From assembly GCF_004348415.1 (NCBI RefSeq), contig NZ_SMKI01000011.1, positions 1 through 36,939 on the forward strand: a stretch of DNA of 36,939 nucleotides, in the 5' to 3' direction. The first letter of the stretch is position 1, and every line of letters begins with the position of its first letter. The position numbers were made by a program, and so were the translations under genes. Below, piece by piece: positions 8,013 to 15,783 of this stretch. This DNA comes from Streptomyces hainanensis. GTDB lineage: Bacteria > Actinomycetota > Actinomycetes > Streptomycetales > Streptomycetaceae. A model generated the notes under the pieces. It was not told where the DNA came from and did no database searches. It saw only the letters and a program-made list of their open reading frames with translations.

Positions 8013-8597
8013 GTGAACAAGGCGCAACTCGTAGAGGCGATTGCCGACAAGGTTGGCGGCCGCCAGCAGGCCGCCGACGCGGTCGATATCGTCCTCGACG
8101 CCATTATCCGCGCGGTGGTCGCGGGCGAGCGGGTCTCGGTGACCGGCTTCGGATCGTTCGAGAAGGTCGACCGGCCCGCCAGGTACGCCCGCAACCCGCA
8201 GACCGGTGAGCGGGTGCGGGTCAAGAAGACGTCGGTGCCGCGCTTCCGCGCCGGCCAGGGGTTCAAGGACCTGGTGGCCGGGACCAAGAAGCTTCCCAAG
8301 AACGACGTCGCGGTGAAGAAGGCCCCGAAGGGCAGCCTCTCCGGCGGCACGACCACCAAGAAGGCCGCGACCAAGAAGGCGGCGGCCAAGAAGGCCACGG
8401 CGAAGCGCACCACGGCCGCGAAGAAGACCGTGGCCAAGAAGACGACGGCCGCGAAGAAGACCACGGCCAAGAAGACCACCGCGAAGAAGGCCGCGGCCAA
8501 GAAGGCTCCGGCCAAGAAGGCCACCGCCAAGAAGGCCCCGGCCAAGCGAGGGTCGTCCCGCTCTGCCACCAAGAAGGCCACGTCGCGTCGCAGGTGA
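8013..8597 (+). CDS. hupS: HU-family nucleoid protein with histone H1-like tail (HupS/Hup2)
   Basis: 194-aa DNA-binding protein. Residues 1 to about 92 are a standard HU fold (NKAQLVEAIADKVGGRQQAADAV, VTGFGSFEKVDRPARYARNPQTGE, a proline-containing arm, then FRAGQGFKDLVAG). From about residue 105 to the end is a lysine/alanine tail of repeated KKA, KKT and KKAAAKK units, like histone H1 or mycobacterial Hlp. In Streptomyces this HU-H1 fusion is developmentally expressed and compacts spore nucleoids; the second HU (HupA) lacks the tail. GTG start at 8013 with GGGGAAG upstream. The tail is encoded by nearly repetitive AAG/GCC codons, making it prone to length changes. Confidence 0.96.
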   Translation: MNKAQLVEAIADKVGGRQQAADAVDIVLDAIIRAVVAGERVSVTGFGSFEKVDRPARYARNPQTGERVRVKKTSVPRFRAGQGFKDLVAGTKKLPKNDVAVKKAPKGSLSGGTTTKKAATKKAAAKKATAKRTTAAKKTVAKKTTAAKKTTAKKTTAKKAAAKKAPAKKATAKKAPAKRGSSRSATKKATSRRR

Positions 8598-8695
8598 CGG
8601 CCTCAGCGCGCGGCCACCCCCGCGGGCCGGTCTCCCTCCCGGAGCCCGGCCCGCCGTCGTTCCGATCCCTCGGCCGAGCACCTATGCTCGGCGCC

Positions 8696-8899
8696 ATGCA
8701 GGCCACCGCTTACACCTACGATCCCGAGACCCGCTCCGGCAGCGTCCTCCTGGACGACGGCACGCCCCTGGAGTTCGGCGCCGACGCCTTCGACGCCGGC
8801 GGCCTCCGCCTGCTGCGGCCCGGTCAGCGGGTCCGGATCGAGGTGACCGGCGCCGGTGAGCGGCGCGTCGTCACCTTCCTGACCCTGCAGACGCTGTAG
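8696..8899 (+). CDS. Small OB/cold-shock-like hypothetical protein
   Basis: 67-aa protein, MQATAYTYDPETRSGSVLLD onward, rich in beta strands, ending VVTFLTLQTL. The pattern of a short beta barrel with LLDDGTPLEFGADAF and LRPGQRVRIEV resembles cold-shock/OB-fold proteins of actinomycetes, but it lacks RNP motifs, so RNA binding is only a possibility. The ATG at 8696 has no Shine-Dalgarno. TTCCGA-17 bp-TATGCT ends 7 nt before it, suggesting a leaderless message; an alternative ATG lies at 8684. It converges with cofC and overlaps its 3' end by 29 bp. Confidence 0.78.
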   Translation: MQATAYTYDPETRSGSVLLDDGTPLEFGADAFDAGGLRLLRPGQRVRIEVTGAGERRVVTFLTLQTL

Positions 8900-9554
8900 G
8901 GGCCGCGGGGGCGGTCAGCCTCCGCACCCGGGCCGCCGTGCGCGGCCCGACGCCGAGCGCCAGCGCGTCGCGCAGGTCGTCGCCGGTGTCCACGTCGCGC
9001 CGAACGCTTTCGACTCCGTCGAGCAGAAGTTCGGTTGCGCCCGATGCGTCGTGGCGTGACCTGGAGCGCCCACCGAACGCCGGCTCAAGGGGCATTCCGG
9101 GCATCGCCGCGAGCAACGTTGTACCCACCCCCGCGGCGTCCGCGAGAAAGCTCCGGGACCGCTCGCCCGCCGCCGCCAGCACCCGCGCGAGCTCCGCGGG
9201 GCGCAGTGCCGGCAGGTCCGCGTTGAGCGCGGCCACGGCGGCGCCGGGATCCTCGTTCCTGACGGTCGACTCGCCGTGCGCGAGCGCCGCGTTGAGCCCG
9301 CGCCCCGGCCGGTCGGGCGTGACGGCCGCGCCGAGCGCCGTCAACCGCTCGCCGGCCAGCGGATCGTCGGTCACCACCAGCACTTTCCGCACCAGCGGGC
9401 AGGCCAGCGCGGCCGACACCGTGTCCTCGGCGAAGGCCAGCGCGAGGGAAGGCCGCAGCGCCTCCCCGGCCGTCGGGGTCAGCCGGCTCTTGGCCAGGCG
9501 CAGTGGTTTCAGCGGCACGAGCAACGCCCAGCCGGGACCATCCGTGTCACGCAC
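8871..9554 (-). CDS. cofC: 2-phospho-L-lactate (phosphoenolpyruvate) guanylyltransferase, F420 biosynthesis
   Basis: 227-aa nucleotidyltransferase (CofC/FbiD) that activates phospholactate or phosphoenolpyruvate with GTP for coenzyme F420 synthesis. The CofC-type N-terminus WALLVPLKPLRLAKSRL (about 7-23) carries the nucleotide-binding lysines. VRKVLVVTDDP, RGLNAALAHG and the metal-binding AALNADLPAL follow, with a later GTTLLAA and FGGRSRSRH. The GTG at 9554 follows AAGGGAG by 9 nt. It is divergent from plsC, and its last 29 bp overlap the convergent gene ending at 8899. F420 serves redox enzymes in actinomycete primary and secondary metabolism. Gene symbol follows bacterial usage (also fbiD). 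Confidence 0.93.
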   Translation of the reverse strand: MRDTDGPGWALLVPLKPLRLAKSRLTPTAGEALRPSLALAFAEDTVSAALACPLVRKVLVVTDDPLAGERLTALGAAVTPDRPGRGLNAALAHGESTVRNEDPGAAVAALNADLPALRPAELARVLAAAGERSRSFLADAAGVGTTLLAAMPGMPLEPAFGGRSRSRHDASGATELLLDGVESVRRDVDTGDDLRDALALGVGPRTAARVRRLTAPAAPTASAGSGR

Positions 9555-9759
9555 GGTGTCATTCTCCCTTCCTCCCTGGTGTCTCGTCCGTCGGCGCGAA
9601 GGCCGCTCGCCGGGCGCCCACGACGGCGCATTAGGGTGCAAACTTGGACCGTCGCGGCGGCGGATCGAGCTGCTGGACAGCCCCCCACCCCGGGGCGACA
9701 CTTGTGCGACTGTCCGCAGCGGACCGCGCCGGAGCAGTGCAAGAGGAGATGGTGTCCCA

Positions 9760-10521
9760 GTGTCTCGCCGCAGAATCGGCTTCTGGTACCGACTGGCCGC
9801 ATTTCTGGTAAAACCGACGATGAGCATGCTCTTCAAGCGGGACTGGCGTGGAATGGAGCATATTCCCGGTGAGGGGGGATTCATCGCGGCGGTGAATCAC
9901 AACTCCGTTCTCGACCCCTTCTCCTACGCGCACTTCCAGTACAACACCGGGCGGGTCCCCAGATTCCTGGCCAAGGACAGTCTGTTCAACCGGGCCGTGG
10001 TCGGCCGGTTCATGCGGGGCACCGGGCAGATTCCCGTCTACCGCGAGACCGGCGACGCCGCCGACGCGTTCCGCGCCGCCGTCGTGGCCGTGCGCTCCGG
10101 CGAGTGCGTCACCTTCTACCCGGAGGGCACCCTCACCCGTGCCCCCGGGCTCTGGCCGATGCAGGGCAAGACCGGCGCCGCCCGGGTGGCGCTCGCCACT
10201 CGGGCCCCCGTGATCCCCGTCGCCCAGTGGGGCGCCCACGAGGCGATGCCGCCCTACGTGGCGCGGGGCAAGTTCCGTCCCGTTCCCCGCAAGACGCTCA
10301 CCGTCGTCGCCGGCCTGCCCGTGGATCTGGGGGAGTTCTACGACCAGGAGCCCACGCCCGAGGTGCTCCGCGAGGTCACGGACCGGATCATGGACGCCGT
10401 CACGGCCCTGCTCGCCGGGATCCGTGACGAGATCCCGCCCGTGGAACGCTATGTTCACCGGAGTACATCGGCTGACCGGCGTGGCTCGGTGAGCGCGCCT
10501 GAGGAGGAGAAAGCGGAGTGA
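9760..10521 (+). CDS. plsC: 1-acylglycerol-3-phosphate acyltransferase (PlsC family)
   Basis: 253-aa membrane-associated acyltransferase that makes phosphatidic acid from lysophosphatidate. The catalytic HX4D motif is in [15 protein letters not shown] (about residue 45), block III is FYPEGTLTR (about 120) and the block IV proline region is VIPVAQWG. A short hydrophobic N-terminus ([18 protein letters not shown]) precedes the core. The GTG start at 9760 has AGGAG 11 nt upstream. The stop overlaps the gpsA start in GTGA, so the two glycerolipid genes are coupled. The gene is divergent from cofC, and the 205-bp gap contains no clear -35/-10 pair. Several plsC paralogues are normal in Streptomyces, so exact acceptor is uncertain. 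Confidence 0.93.
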   Translation: MSRRRIGFWYRLAAFLVKPTMSMLFKRDWRGMEHIPGEGGFIAAVNHNSVLDPFSYAHFQYNTGRVPRFLAKDSLFNRAVVGRFMRGTGQIPVYRETGDAADAFRAAVVAVRSGECVTFYPEGTLTRAPGLWPMQGKTGAARVALATRAPVIPVAQWGAHEAMPPYVARGKFRPVPRKTLTVVAGLPVDLGEFYDQEPTPEVLREVTDRIMDAVTALLAGIRDEIPPVERYVHRSTSADRRGSVSAPEEEKAE

Positions 10522-11519
10522 CACGCGTCGCCGTCTACGGCACCGGATCCTGGGGGACCGCCTTCGCCATCGTCCTGGCGGACGCGGGTTGCGAGGTGAC
10601 GTTGTGGGCCCGCCGCCCCGAGGTGGTCGAGGCCGTCAACGCCACCGGGACCAACCAGGAATACCTGCCCGGCGTCCGGCTGCCCGAGTCGGTCCGTGCC
10701 ACCGCCGACCCCGCCGAGGCCGCGCGGGGCGCCGAGTTCGCCGTGCTCTCCGTGCCGTCCCAGACGCTGCGCGACAACCTGGCCGGCTGGGCCGGGCTGC
10801 TGGCCCCCGACACCGTGCTCGTCTCGCTGATGAAGGGCATCGAGCTCGGCACGGCGAAGCGGATGAGCGAGGTCATCGAGGAGGTGGCCGGCGTCGGCCC
10901 GGAACGGGTGGCCGTGCTGTCCGGGCCCAATCTGGCCCCGGAGATCGCCGAACGCCAACCGGCCGCGTCCGTCGTCGCCTGCGTCGACGAGACCGTCGCC
11001 AAACGGCTCCAGGCCGCCTGCCACACCCCCTACTTCCGGCCCTACACCAACACCGACGTCATCGGCTGCGAACTCGGCGGCGCCGTCAAGAACGTGATCG
11101 CGCTCGCCGTGGGCATCGCCGACGGCATGGGCCTGGGCGACAACACCAAGGCGTCCCTGATGACCCGTGGGCTCGCCGAGATCAGCCGGCTCGGCCTGGC
11201 CATGGGCGCCGACGCGCTCACCTTCGCGGGCCTCGCCGGCATGGGCGACCTGATCGCCACCTGTTCGTCGCCGCTCTCCCGCAACCACACCTTCGGCACC
11301 AACCTCGGGCGCGGCATGACCCTCGAGGAGACCATCGCCGTCACCCGGCAGACCGCCGAGGGCGTCAAGTCCTGCCGCTCGGTCCTCGATCTGGCGCGGC
11401 GTCACGGCGTCGACATGCCGCTGACCGAGACGGTGGTGCGCATCGTGCACGAGGGCACGTCCCCGCAGGTGGCGGTGGGTGAGCTGATGTCGCGAACCGC
11501 CAAGGCCGAGCAACACTGA
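10518..11519 (+). CDS. gpsA: NAD(P)-dependent glycerol-3-phosphate dehydrogenase
   Basis: 333-aa enzyme making sn-glycerol-3-phosphate from dihydroxyacetone phosphate for phospholipids. The Rossmann motif [14 protein letters not shown] is at residues 3-16, [11 protein letters not shown] near 110, the conserved [19 protein letters not shown] with the catalytic lysine near 190, and [17 protein letters not shown] follows. Full length. GTG start, overlapping plsC by 4 bp. The product feeds plsC-type acyltransferases, which explains the pairing. The stop codon lies within the -35 region of the ddl promoter. Confidence 0.98.
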   Translation: MTRVAVYGTGSWGTAFAIVLADAGCEVTLWARRPEVVEAVNATGTNQEYLPGVRLPESVRATADPAEAARGAEFAVLSVPSQTLRDNLAGWAGLLAPDTVLVSLMKGIELGTAKRMSEVIEEVAGVGPERVAVLSGPNLAPEIAERQPAASVVACVDETVAKRLQAACHTPYFRPYTNTDVIGCELGGAVKNVIALAVGIADGMGLGDNTKASLMTRGLAEISRLGLAMGADALTFAGLAGMGDLIATCSSPLSRNHTFGTNLGRGMTLEETIAVTRQTAEGVKSCRSVLDLARRHGVDMPLTETVVRIVHEGTSPQVAVGELMSRTAKAEQH

Positions 11520-11544
11520 CTGCCGCCCTCCCGTTAGGTAGCCT
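11516..11544 (+). promoter_or_regulatory. ddl promoter
   Basis: CTGACT (11516-11521), 17-bp spacer, TAGCCT (11539-11544). Predicted start is about 11551, only some 3 nt before the ddl ATG at 11554, so the mRNA would be nearly leaderless. The -35 covers the gpsA stop codon. Confidence 0.55.
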
Positions 11545-11553
11545 CAGGGGGTT

Positions 11554-12702
11554 ATGAGCAGCGAGATCTCCCCCCAGAGCCCCCACGCCAAGCCGCGCGT
11601 CGCCGTCGTCTTCGGCGGGCGTAGCTCCGAGCACACCATCTCGGTGGTCACCGCAGGAGCCGTGCTGCGGGCCATCGACCGTGACCGCTACGACGTGCTT
11701 CCCATCGGCATCACCACGGACGGCCGTTGGGCGCTCACGGCCGACGATCCCGACCGGATGGCGATCGTCGAGCGCTCGCTGCCCAGCGTCGAGCAGATCG
11801 CCGAGCCGGGTACCGGCGACGTGGTGCTGCCGATCGGCCCCGGCCGGCGTGAGGTGGTCTACTCCGAGGCCGGCTCGGTGCCGAAGGACCTCGGCGACGT
11901 CGACGTCGTCTTCCCGATGCTGCACGGCCCCTACGGCGAGGACGGCACCCTGCAGGGGCTGCTGGACCTGGCGGGCGTGCCCTACGTCGGGTCCGGGGTG
12001 CTGGCCTCGGCGGTCGGCATGGACAAGGAGTACATGAAGCGGGTCTTCACCTCCTTCGGCCTGCCGGTCGGTCCCTACGTGGTGGTGCGGCCCCGCGAGT
12101 GGGAGGCGGACCGGGGCGCGGCCCTGGCCCGGATCACGGACTTCGCCGACGAGCACGGCTGGCCGCTCTTCGTGAAGCCGGCCCGCGCCGGCTCCTCGAT
12201 GGGCATCTCCCGGGTCGCGGACCCGGCGGACCTGCCGGCGGCCGTCGAGGAGGCCAGGCGGCACGACCCCAAGATCATCGTGGAGTCGCTGCTGCGGGGC
12301 CGGGAGATCGAGTGCGGTGTCCTGGAGTTCGAGGACGGCGCCCGCGCCAGCCTGCCGGCCGAGATCCCGCCGGTCTCCAGCCACGACTTCTACGACTTCG
12401 AGGCCAAGTACATCGACTCGGCCGACGGGATCGTGCCGGCCCCGCTGACCCCCGAGGAGACCGCCCGCGTCCAGGAACTGGCGGTCCGCGCCTTCGACGC
12501 GGCCTCCTGCGAGGGGCTCGTCCGGGCCGACTTCTTCCTGCAGGAGAACGGCGAGTTCGTCATCAACGAGATCAACACGATGCCGGGCTTCACACCGATC
12601 TCGATGTTCCCGCGCATGTGGGAGGCGAGCGGTGTGAGCTACCCCGAACTCGTCGACCACCTCCTCCAGACGGCACTCCGCCGCTCGACGGGCCTCCGCT
12701 AG
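11554..12702 (+). CDS. ddl: D-alanine--D-alanine ligase
   Basis: 382-aa ATP-grasp ligase making D-Ala-D-Ala for peptidoglycan. Signature elements: VAVVFGGRSSEHTIS (about 12-26), LHGPYGEDGTLQGLL (about 125-140), the ATP-grasp lysine in FVKPARAGSSMGIS (about 205-218), EIECGVLEF and the C-terminal metal/ATP site FINEINTMPGF-type sequence (VINEINTMPGFTPISMFP). The omega-loop family residues look like ordinary Ddl; nothing indicates a D-lactate ligase, but depsipeptide specificity cannot be excluded by eye. Length is normal. ATG at 11554 with a promoter just upstream. It is followed by a 308-bp gap with a hairpin. Confidence 0.96.
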   Translation: MSSEISPQSPHAKPRVAVVFGGRSSEHTISVVTAGAVLRAIDRDRYDVLPIGITTDGRWALTADDPDRMAIVERSLPSVEQIAEPGTGDVVLPIGPGRREVVYSEAGSVPKDLGDVDVVFPMLHGPYGEDGTLQGLLDLAGVPYVGSGVLASAVGMDKEYMKRVFTSFGLPVGPYVVVRPREWEADRGAALARITDFADEHGWPLFVKPARAGSSMGISRVADPADLPAAVEEARRHDPKIIVESLLRGREIECGVLEFEDGARASLPAEIPPVSSHDFYDFEAKYIDSADGIVPAPLTPEETARVQELAVRAFDAASCEGLVRADFFLQENGEFVINEINTMPGFTPISMFPRMWEASGVSYPELVDHLLQTALRRSTGLR

Positions 12703-12902
12703 CCGAACGGGCACGGCCGCGGAACGGGCATGGCTGCCCTGCCCGTCCCACCCTCTGATGCGACGCGGGCCCGGCACCGGGCCGGCCCGGCCGGGTACCC
12801 GCCGGCGCGGGGCGCGTGGGCGCGGGCGCCAGGCGCGGTACGTGGTCCTGGCGAGGGGGCGTTCACTCCGGTCCGGTCGGGCGCGAGCGCGGGCCGAACC
12901 GA

Positions 12903-12934
12903 GGCTGTTCACGGGCGCGACCCCGTGAACAGCC
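12903..12934. terminator. Hairpin in the ddl / DUF3515 intergenic region
   Basis: A perfect 13-bp stem GGCTGTTCACGGG (12903-12915) with CCCGTGAACAGCC (12922-12934) around a 6-nt loop. It lies between convergent ddl and the DUF3515 gene, so it may terminate both. The rest of the 308-bp gap (12703-13010) is GC-rich, and I see no gene in it. Confidence 0.6.
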
Positions 12935-13010
12935 GGCCGACGGCCGTGCCGGGGCACCCGCCTCGGCAGGGGGAACGGCCCGGCCCGGGGCCCCGACGGC
13001 CACCGCCCGG

Positions 13011-13517
13011 CTAGTGGTGGTCCGGCGGGGAGTGGAGCGCGTCCGGCGGGATGTGGTCGAGGACGGCGGCGGCCACGTCCAACAGGGGGTTGACCTCGGG
13101 GGCGTAGTCGTCGGGGACCGTCATCTCCACGAAGAACTCCCGCTCCGCCGTGGTGAACCGGGCGCCGTCCGACTGTTCCTCGTACAGCCAGGTCACGTCG
13201 TTCACGCCCACGAACTCCGCGCCGGGGTCGTAGGTCTCGCTGCCCGCCGTCATCACCGCCGGTTCGGGCACTCCGCAGCGCAGCACGATCGCCGGGTCGC
13301 CCCAGACGGCCACGTAGGGTGAGTCCCCGGCGGCCGTGCCCCGGGACTCACCGTCCACCTCGTCCGGGAGGTCGGTGGCCAACGCCTCGCAGGCCCGCGC
13401 CGTCTCGCCCGTCGGCGACGGCGCGGTCACCTCGGGGCCGCCGGCGGACGAGTCGCACGCGCCGGCGGTCAGGAGCACCGTGGCGGCCAGCAGGCCGCGG
13501 CGTATCGGAGACCGCAC
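13011..13517 (-). CDS. DUF3515 family lipoprotein
   Basis: 168-aa secreted lipoprotein of actinomycete family DUF3515, function unknown. The N-terminus MRSPIRRGLLAATVLLTAGAC is a typical lipoprotein signal, with the lipid-modified cysteine at 21 in AGAC, a slightly relaxed lipobox. The mature domain contains a conserved RACEALATDLPDEV, the VAVWGDPAIVLRCG segment with a second cysteine, and FFVEMTVPDDYAPEVNPLLDVA. The GTG at 13517 is the only reasonable start. It lies downstream of the Lrp-like gene on the same strand (19-bp gap). DUF3515 genes commonly neighbour ddl and thiL in Streptomyces, which agrees with this location but does not reveal a role. Confidence 0.88.
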   Translation of the reverse strand: MRSPIRRGLLAATVLLTAGACDSSAGGPEVTAPSPTGETARACEALATDLPDEVDGESRGTAAGDSPYVAVWGDPAIVLRCGVPEPAVMTAGSETYDPGAEFVGVNDVTWLYEEQSDGARFTTAEREFFVEMTVPDDYAPEVNPLLDVAAAVLDHIPPDALHSPPDHH

Positions 13518-13536
13518 CCCGCGAGCATACGAGGGC

Positions 13537-13770
13537 TCAGAGGTGGACGATCGGGCAGGTCAGGGTCCGCGTGATACCCGCCACCCCCTGGACCTTGGCG
13601 ACCACGAGCCGGCCGAGGTCGTTCACCGTCTCCGCCTCGGCCCGCACGATGACGTCGTAGGGCCCTGTGACGTCCTCGGCCTGGAGAACGCCGGGGATTC
13701 CGGAGATGACGTCGGCCACGGTGGACGCCTTGCCCACCTCGGTCTGGATCAGGATGTACGCCTGTACCAC
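13537..13770 (-). CDS. Stand-alone Lrp/AsnC ligand-binding (RAM) domain protein
   Basis: 77-aa protein consisting only of the C-terminal RAM domain of Lrp/AsnC regulators: VQAYILIQTEVGKASTVADVISGIPGVLQAEDVTGPYDVIVRAEA split over residues 2-46, ending in TRTLTCPIVHL. There is no HTH. Such stand-alone RAM proteins form decamers that bind amino acids and may assort with full-length Lrp proteins; no regulatory target is established here. The GTG at 13770 has GGAGGA a few bases upstream. A longer open frame continues upstream in this phase to 14094 but overlaps thiL and is not Lrp-like. It is divergent from thiL and followed by the DUF3515 gene. Confidence 0.9.
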   Translation of the reverse strand: MVQAYILIQTEVGKASTVADVISGIPGVLQAEDVTGPYDVIVRAEAETVNDLGRLVVAKVQGVAGITRTLTCPIVHL

Positions 13771-13903
13771 GGGTCCTCCACGGCGGCTACGAGGAACGGG
13801 GGCGCTACCGTAGCGCGTCGTGACCGGCACTGGGAGACTGCGGCGGGTGCTGATCACGGCAGGTTGACCCGTGGTCCGGCGAGATGAGCATGAGGAGAGC
13901 TGA

Positions 13904-14866
13904 GTGAAGGGGACTGTGGGGGAGCTCGGGGAGTTCGGGCTGATCCGGGAACTCACCTCCCGGATCGGTGGCGCGCCCGCCGTGCGGCTCGGTCCGGGGG
14001 ACGACGCCGCGGTGGTCGCCGCGCCGGACCGGCGGGTGGTCGCCAGCACCGACATGCTCCTCGAGGGCCGGCACTTCCGCCGCGACTGGTCCACCGCCTA
14101 CGACGTCGGCCGCAAGGCCGCCGCCCAGAACCTCGCGGACGTCGCCGCCATGGGCGCCGTGCCGACCGCCCTCCTGCTCGGCCTCGTGGTGCCGGCCGAA
14201 CTCCCCGTCACCTGGGCCCTGGAACTGATGGACGGCATCAGCGACGAGTGCCGGGTGGCCGCCGCCGGGGTGGCCGGCGGCGACATCGTGCGCGGCGAGA
14301 CGATCATGGTCTCGATCACCGCGCTCGGCGACCTCGGCGGGCGCGAGCCGGTCACCAGGAGCGGCGCCAGACCGGGCGACATCATCGCCGTCACCGGCTG
14401 GCTCGGCTGGTCGGCCGCCGGGCACGCCGTGCTCTCCCGCGGCTTCCGCTCCCCGCGTGCCTTCGTCGAGGCGCACCGCCGCCCCGAACCGCCCTACCCG
14501 GCGGGTCCCGCGGGCGCCGCGCTCGGCGCGACCGCGATGACGGACGTCAGCGACGGCCTCATCGCGGACCTGGACCACATCGCGGCGGCCAGCAAGGTGC
14601 GGATCGACATCCGGTCGGCCGCGCTGGACATTCCCGCGCAGATGTCGGACATCGGGCAGGCCGTCGGCGTCGATCCGCTGCACTGGGTGCTCACCGGCGG
14701 CGAGGACCACGCCATCGTCGCCGCCTTCCCGTCCGAGACCAAGCTGCCGGCGCGCTGGCGGCCGATCGGCGAGGTGTTGCCGGCCAGGGGCCGGGGCGTG
14801 CCGCGGGTGACGGTGGACGGCGCGGCCTGGGAGCAGGCCGGCGGCTGGGACCACTTCGCCGGCTGA
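13904..14866 (+). CDS. thiL: Thiamine-monophosphate kinase
   Basis: 320-aa PurM-like kinase phosphorylating thiamine monophosphate to thiamine diphosphate. Motifs are [16 protein letters not shown] at the N-terminus, [10 protein letters not shown] (about 26-35), [15 protein letters not shown], the [10 protein letters not shown] block, [10 protein letters not shown] and the C-terminal [18 protein letters not shown] start at 13904 with GAGGAGAG upstream. It lies 25 bp before thiD, forming a thiamine salvage/phosphorylation pair. Length is typical. No TPP riboswitch is recognisable in the short upstream gap. Confidence 0.96.
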   Translation: MKGTVGELGEFGLIRELTSRIGGAPAVRLGPGDDAAVVAAPDRRVVASTDMLLEGRHFRRDWSTAYDVGRKAAAQNLADVAAMGAVPTALLLGLVVPAELPVTWALELMDGISDECRVAAAGVAGGDIVRGETIMVSITALGDLGGREPVTRSGARPGDIIAVTGWLGWSAAGHAVLSRGFRSPRAFVEAHRRPEPPYPAGPAGAALGATAMTDVSDGLIADLDHIAAASKVRIDIRSAALDIPAQMSDIGQAVGVDPLHWVLTGGEDHAIVAAFPSETKLPARWRPIGEVLPARGRGVPRVTVDGAAWEQAGGWDHFAG

Positions 14867-14891
14867 CGCGGCCGCTGAGTACCGTCGGGGC

Positions 14892-15728
14892 ATGGGAACA
14901 CCACCGCGCACGCCGCCGCGCGTGCTGACCGTCGCCGGCTCCGACTCCGGCGGCGGCGCCGGCATCCAGGCGGACCTCAAGACCATGCTGGCGCTCGGCA
15001 CCCACGGCATGAGCGTGCTCACCGCGGTGACCGCGCAGAACTCGCTCGGCGTGCAGGGCGTCTGGGAGCTGCCGGCCGACGCGGTGCGGGCCCAGTTCCG
15101 GGCGGTGGTCGACGACATCGGGGTGGCGGCGGTCAAGACCGGGATGCTCGCCTCCGCCGACCTGGTGGAGACCGTGGCCGGCCTGCTCGCCCCGCTCGAC
15201 GTGCCCGTGGTCGTCGACCCGGTGGGGGTCTCCAAGCACGGTGACCCGCTGCTCGCCGTCGACGCCCTGGACGCGGTGCGCGGCCGGCTGCTGCCGCTGG
15301 CCACCGTCGCCACCCCGAACCTGGCCGAGGTCGCCCAGCTCACCGGGGTCGTGGTGGAGGGCGAGGACGATCTGCGGCGGGCGGCCGACGCCGTGCTCGG
15401 GTACGGCCCGCGCTGGGCGCTGATCAAGGGCGGTCACCTGTCGGGCGACGCCACCGACCTGCTGACCGACGGCACCGTCGAGCACTGGCTCCGCGCACCC
15501 CGCCTCGACAACCGGCACACGCACGGCACCGGTTGCACCTACGCCTCGGCGATCGCCGCCCGGCTGGCCGCCGGCGACCCGGTGCCCGAGGCGGTGGCGG
15601 CGGCGAAGGAGTACGTGACCGGCGCCATCCGGGCCGGCTTCGCGTTGGGCGCCGGCATCGGGCCCGTGCACCACGGGCACGCGCTGGCACCACGACCGGG
15701 CGGCGCCCCGCCCGCCGGCCTGTCATAA
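14892..15728 (+). CDS. thiD: Hydroxymethylpyrimidine/phosphomethylpyrimidine kinase
   Basis: 278-aa ribokinase-fold enzyme that phosphorylates HMP and HMP-P in thiamine synthesis. Clear motifs are [21 protein letters not shown] (split over about 8-28), [35 protein letters not shown] and the C-terminal [18 protein letters not shown] with the catalytic GTGC. ATG at 14892; no real ribosome site, but TACCGT ends 6 nt before it, so a leaderless message is possible besides readthrough from thiL. The C-terminus is followed after 55 bp by the DAK gene, with no rpmB between. Confidence 0.96.
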   Translation: MGTPPRTPPRVLTVAGSDSGGGAGIQADLKTMLALGTHGMSVLTAVTAQNSLGVQGVWELPADAVRAQFRAVVDDIGVAAVKTGMLASADLVETVAGLLAPLDVPVVVDPVGVSKHGDPLLAVDALDAVRGRLLPLATVATPNLAEVAQLTGVVVEGEDDLRRAADAVLGYGPRWALIKGGHLSGDATDLLTDGTVEHWLRAPRLDNRHTHGTGCTYASAIAARLAAGDPVPEAVAAAKEYVTGAIRAGFALGAGIGPVHHGHALAPRPGGAPPAGLS

Positions 15729-15783
15729 GCTGCCAGCGGCCGCCCGCCGGCCCGGCAGCACAAGCCCCGAGGAAGGACCACCC

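Noticed and set aside
12703-13010. A possible 94-codon gene in the gap after ddl (12730-13014)
   Set aside because: Low-complexity Pro/Arg/Ala translation, no ribosome site, no recognisable family, and it runs through the 12903 hairpin and into the DUF3515 gene.
13771-14094. Upstream extension of the Lrp/AsnC-like gene that would add an N-terminal domain
   Set aside because: The extension overlaps thiL in antisense, has no HTH-like sequence, and a good GGAGGA site precedes GTG 13770.
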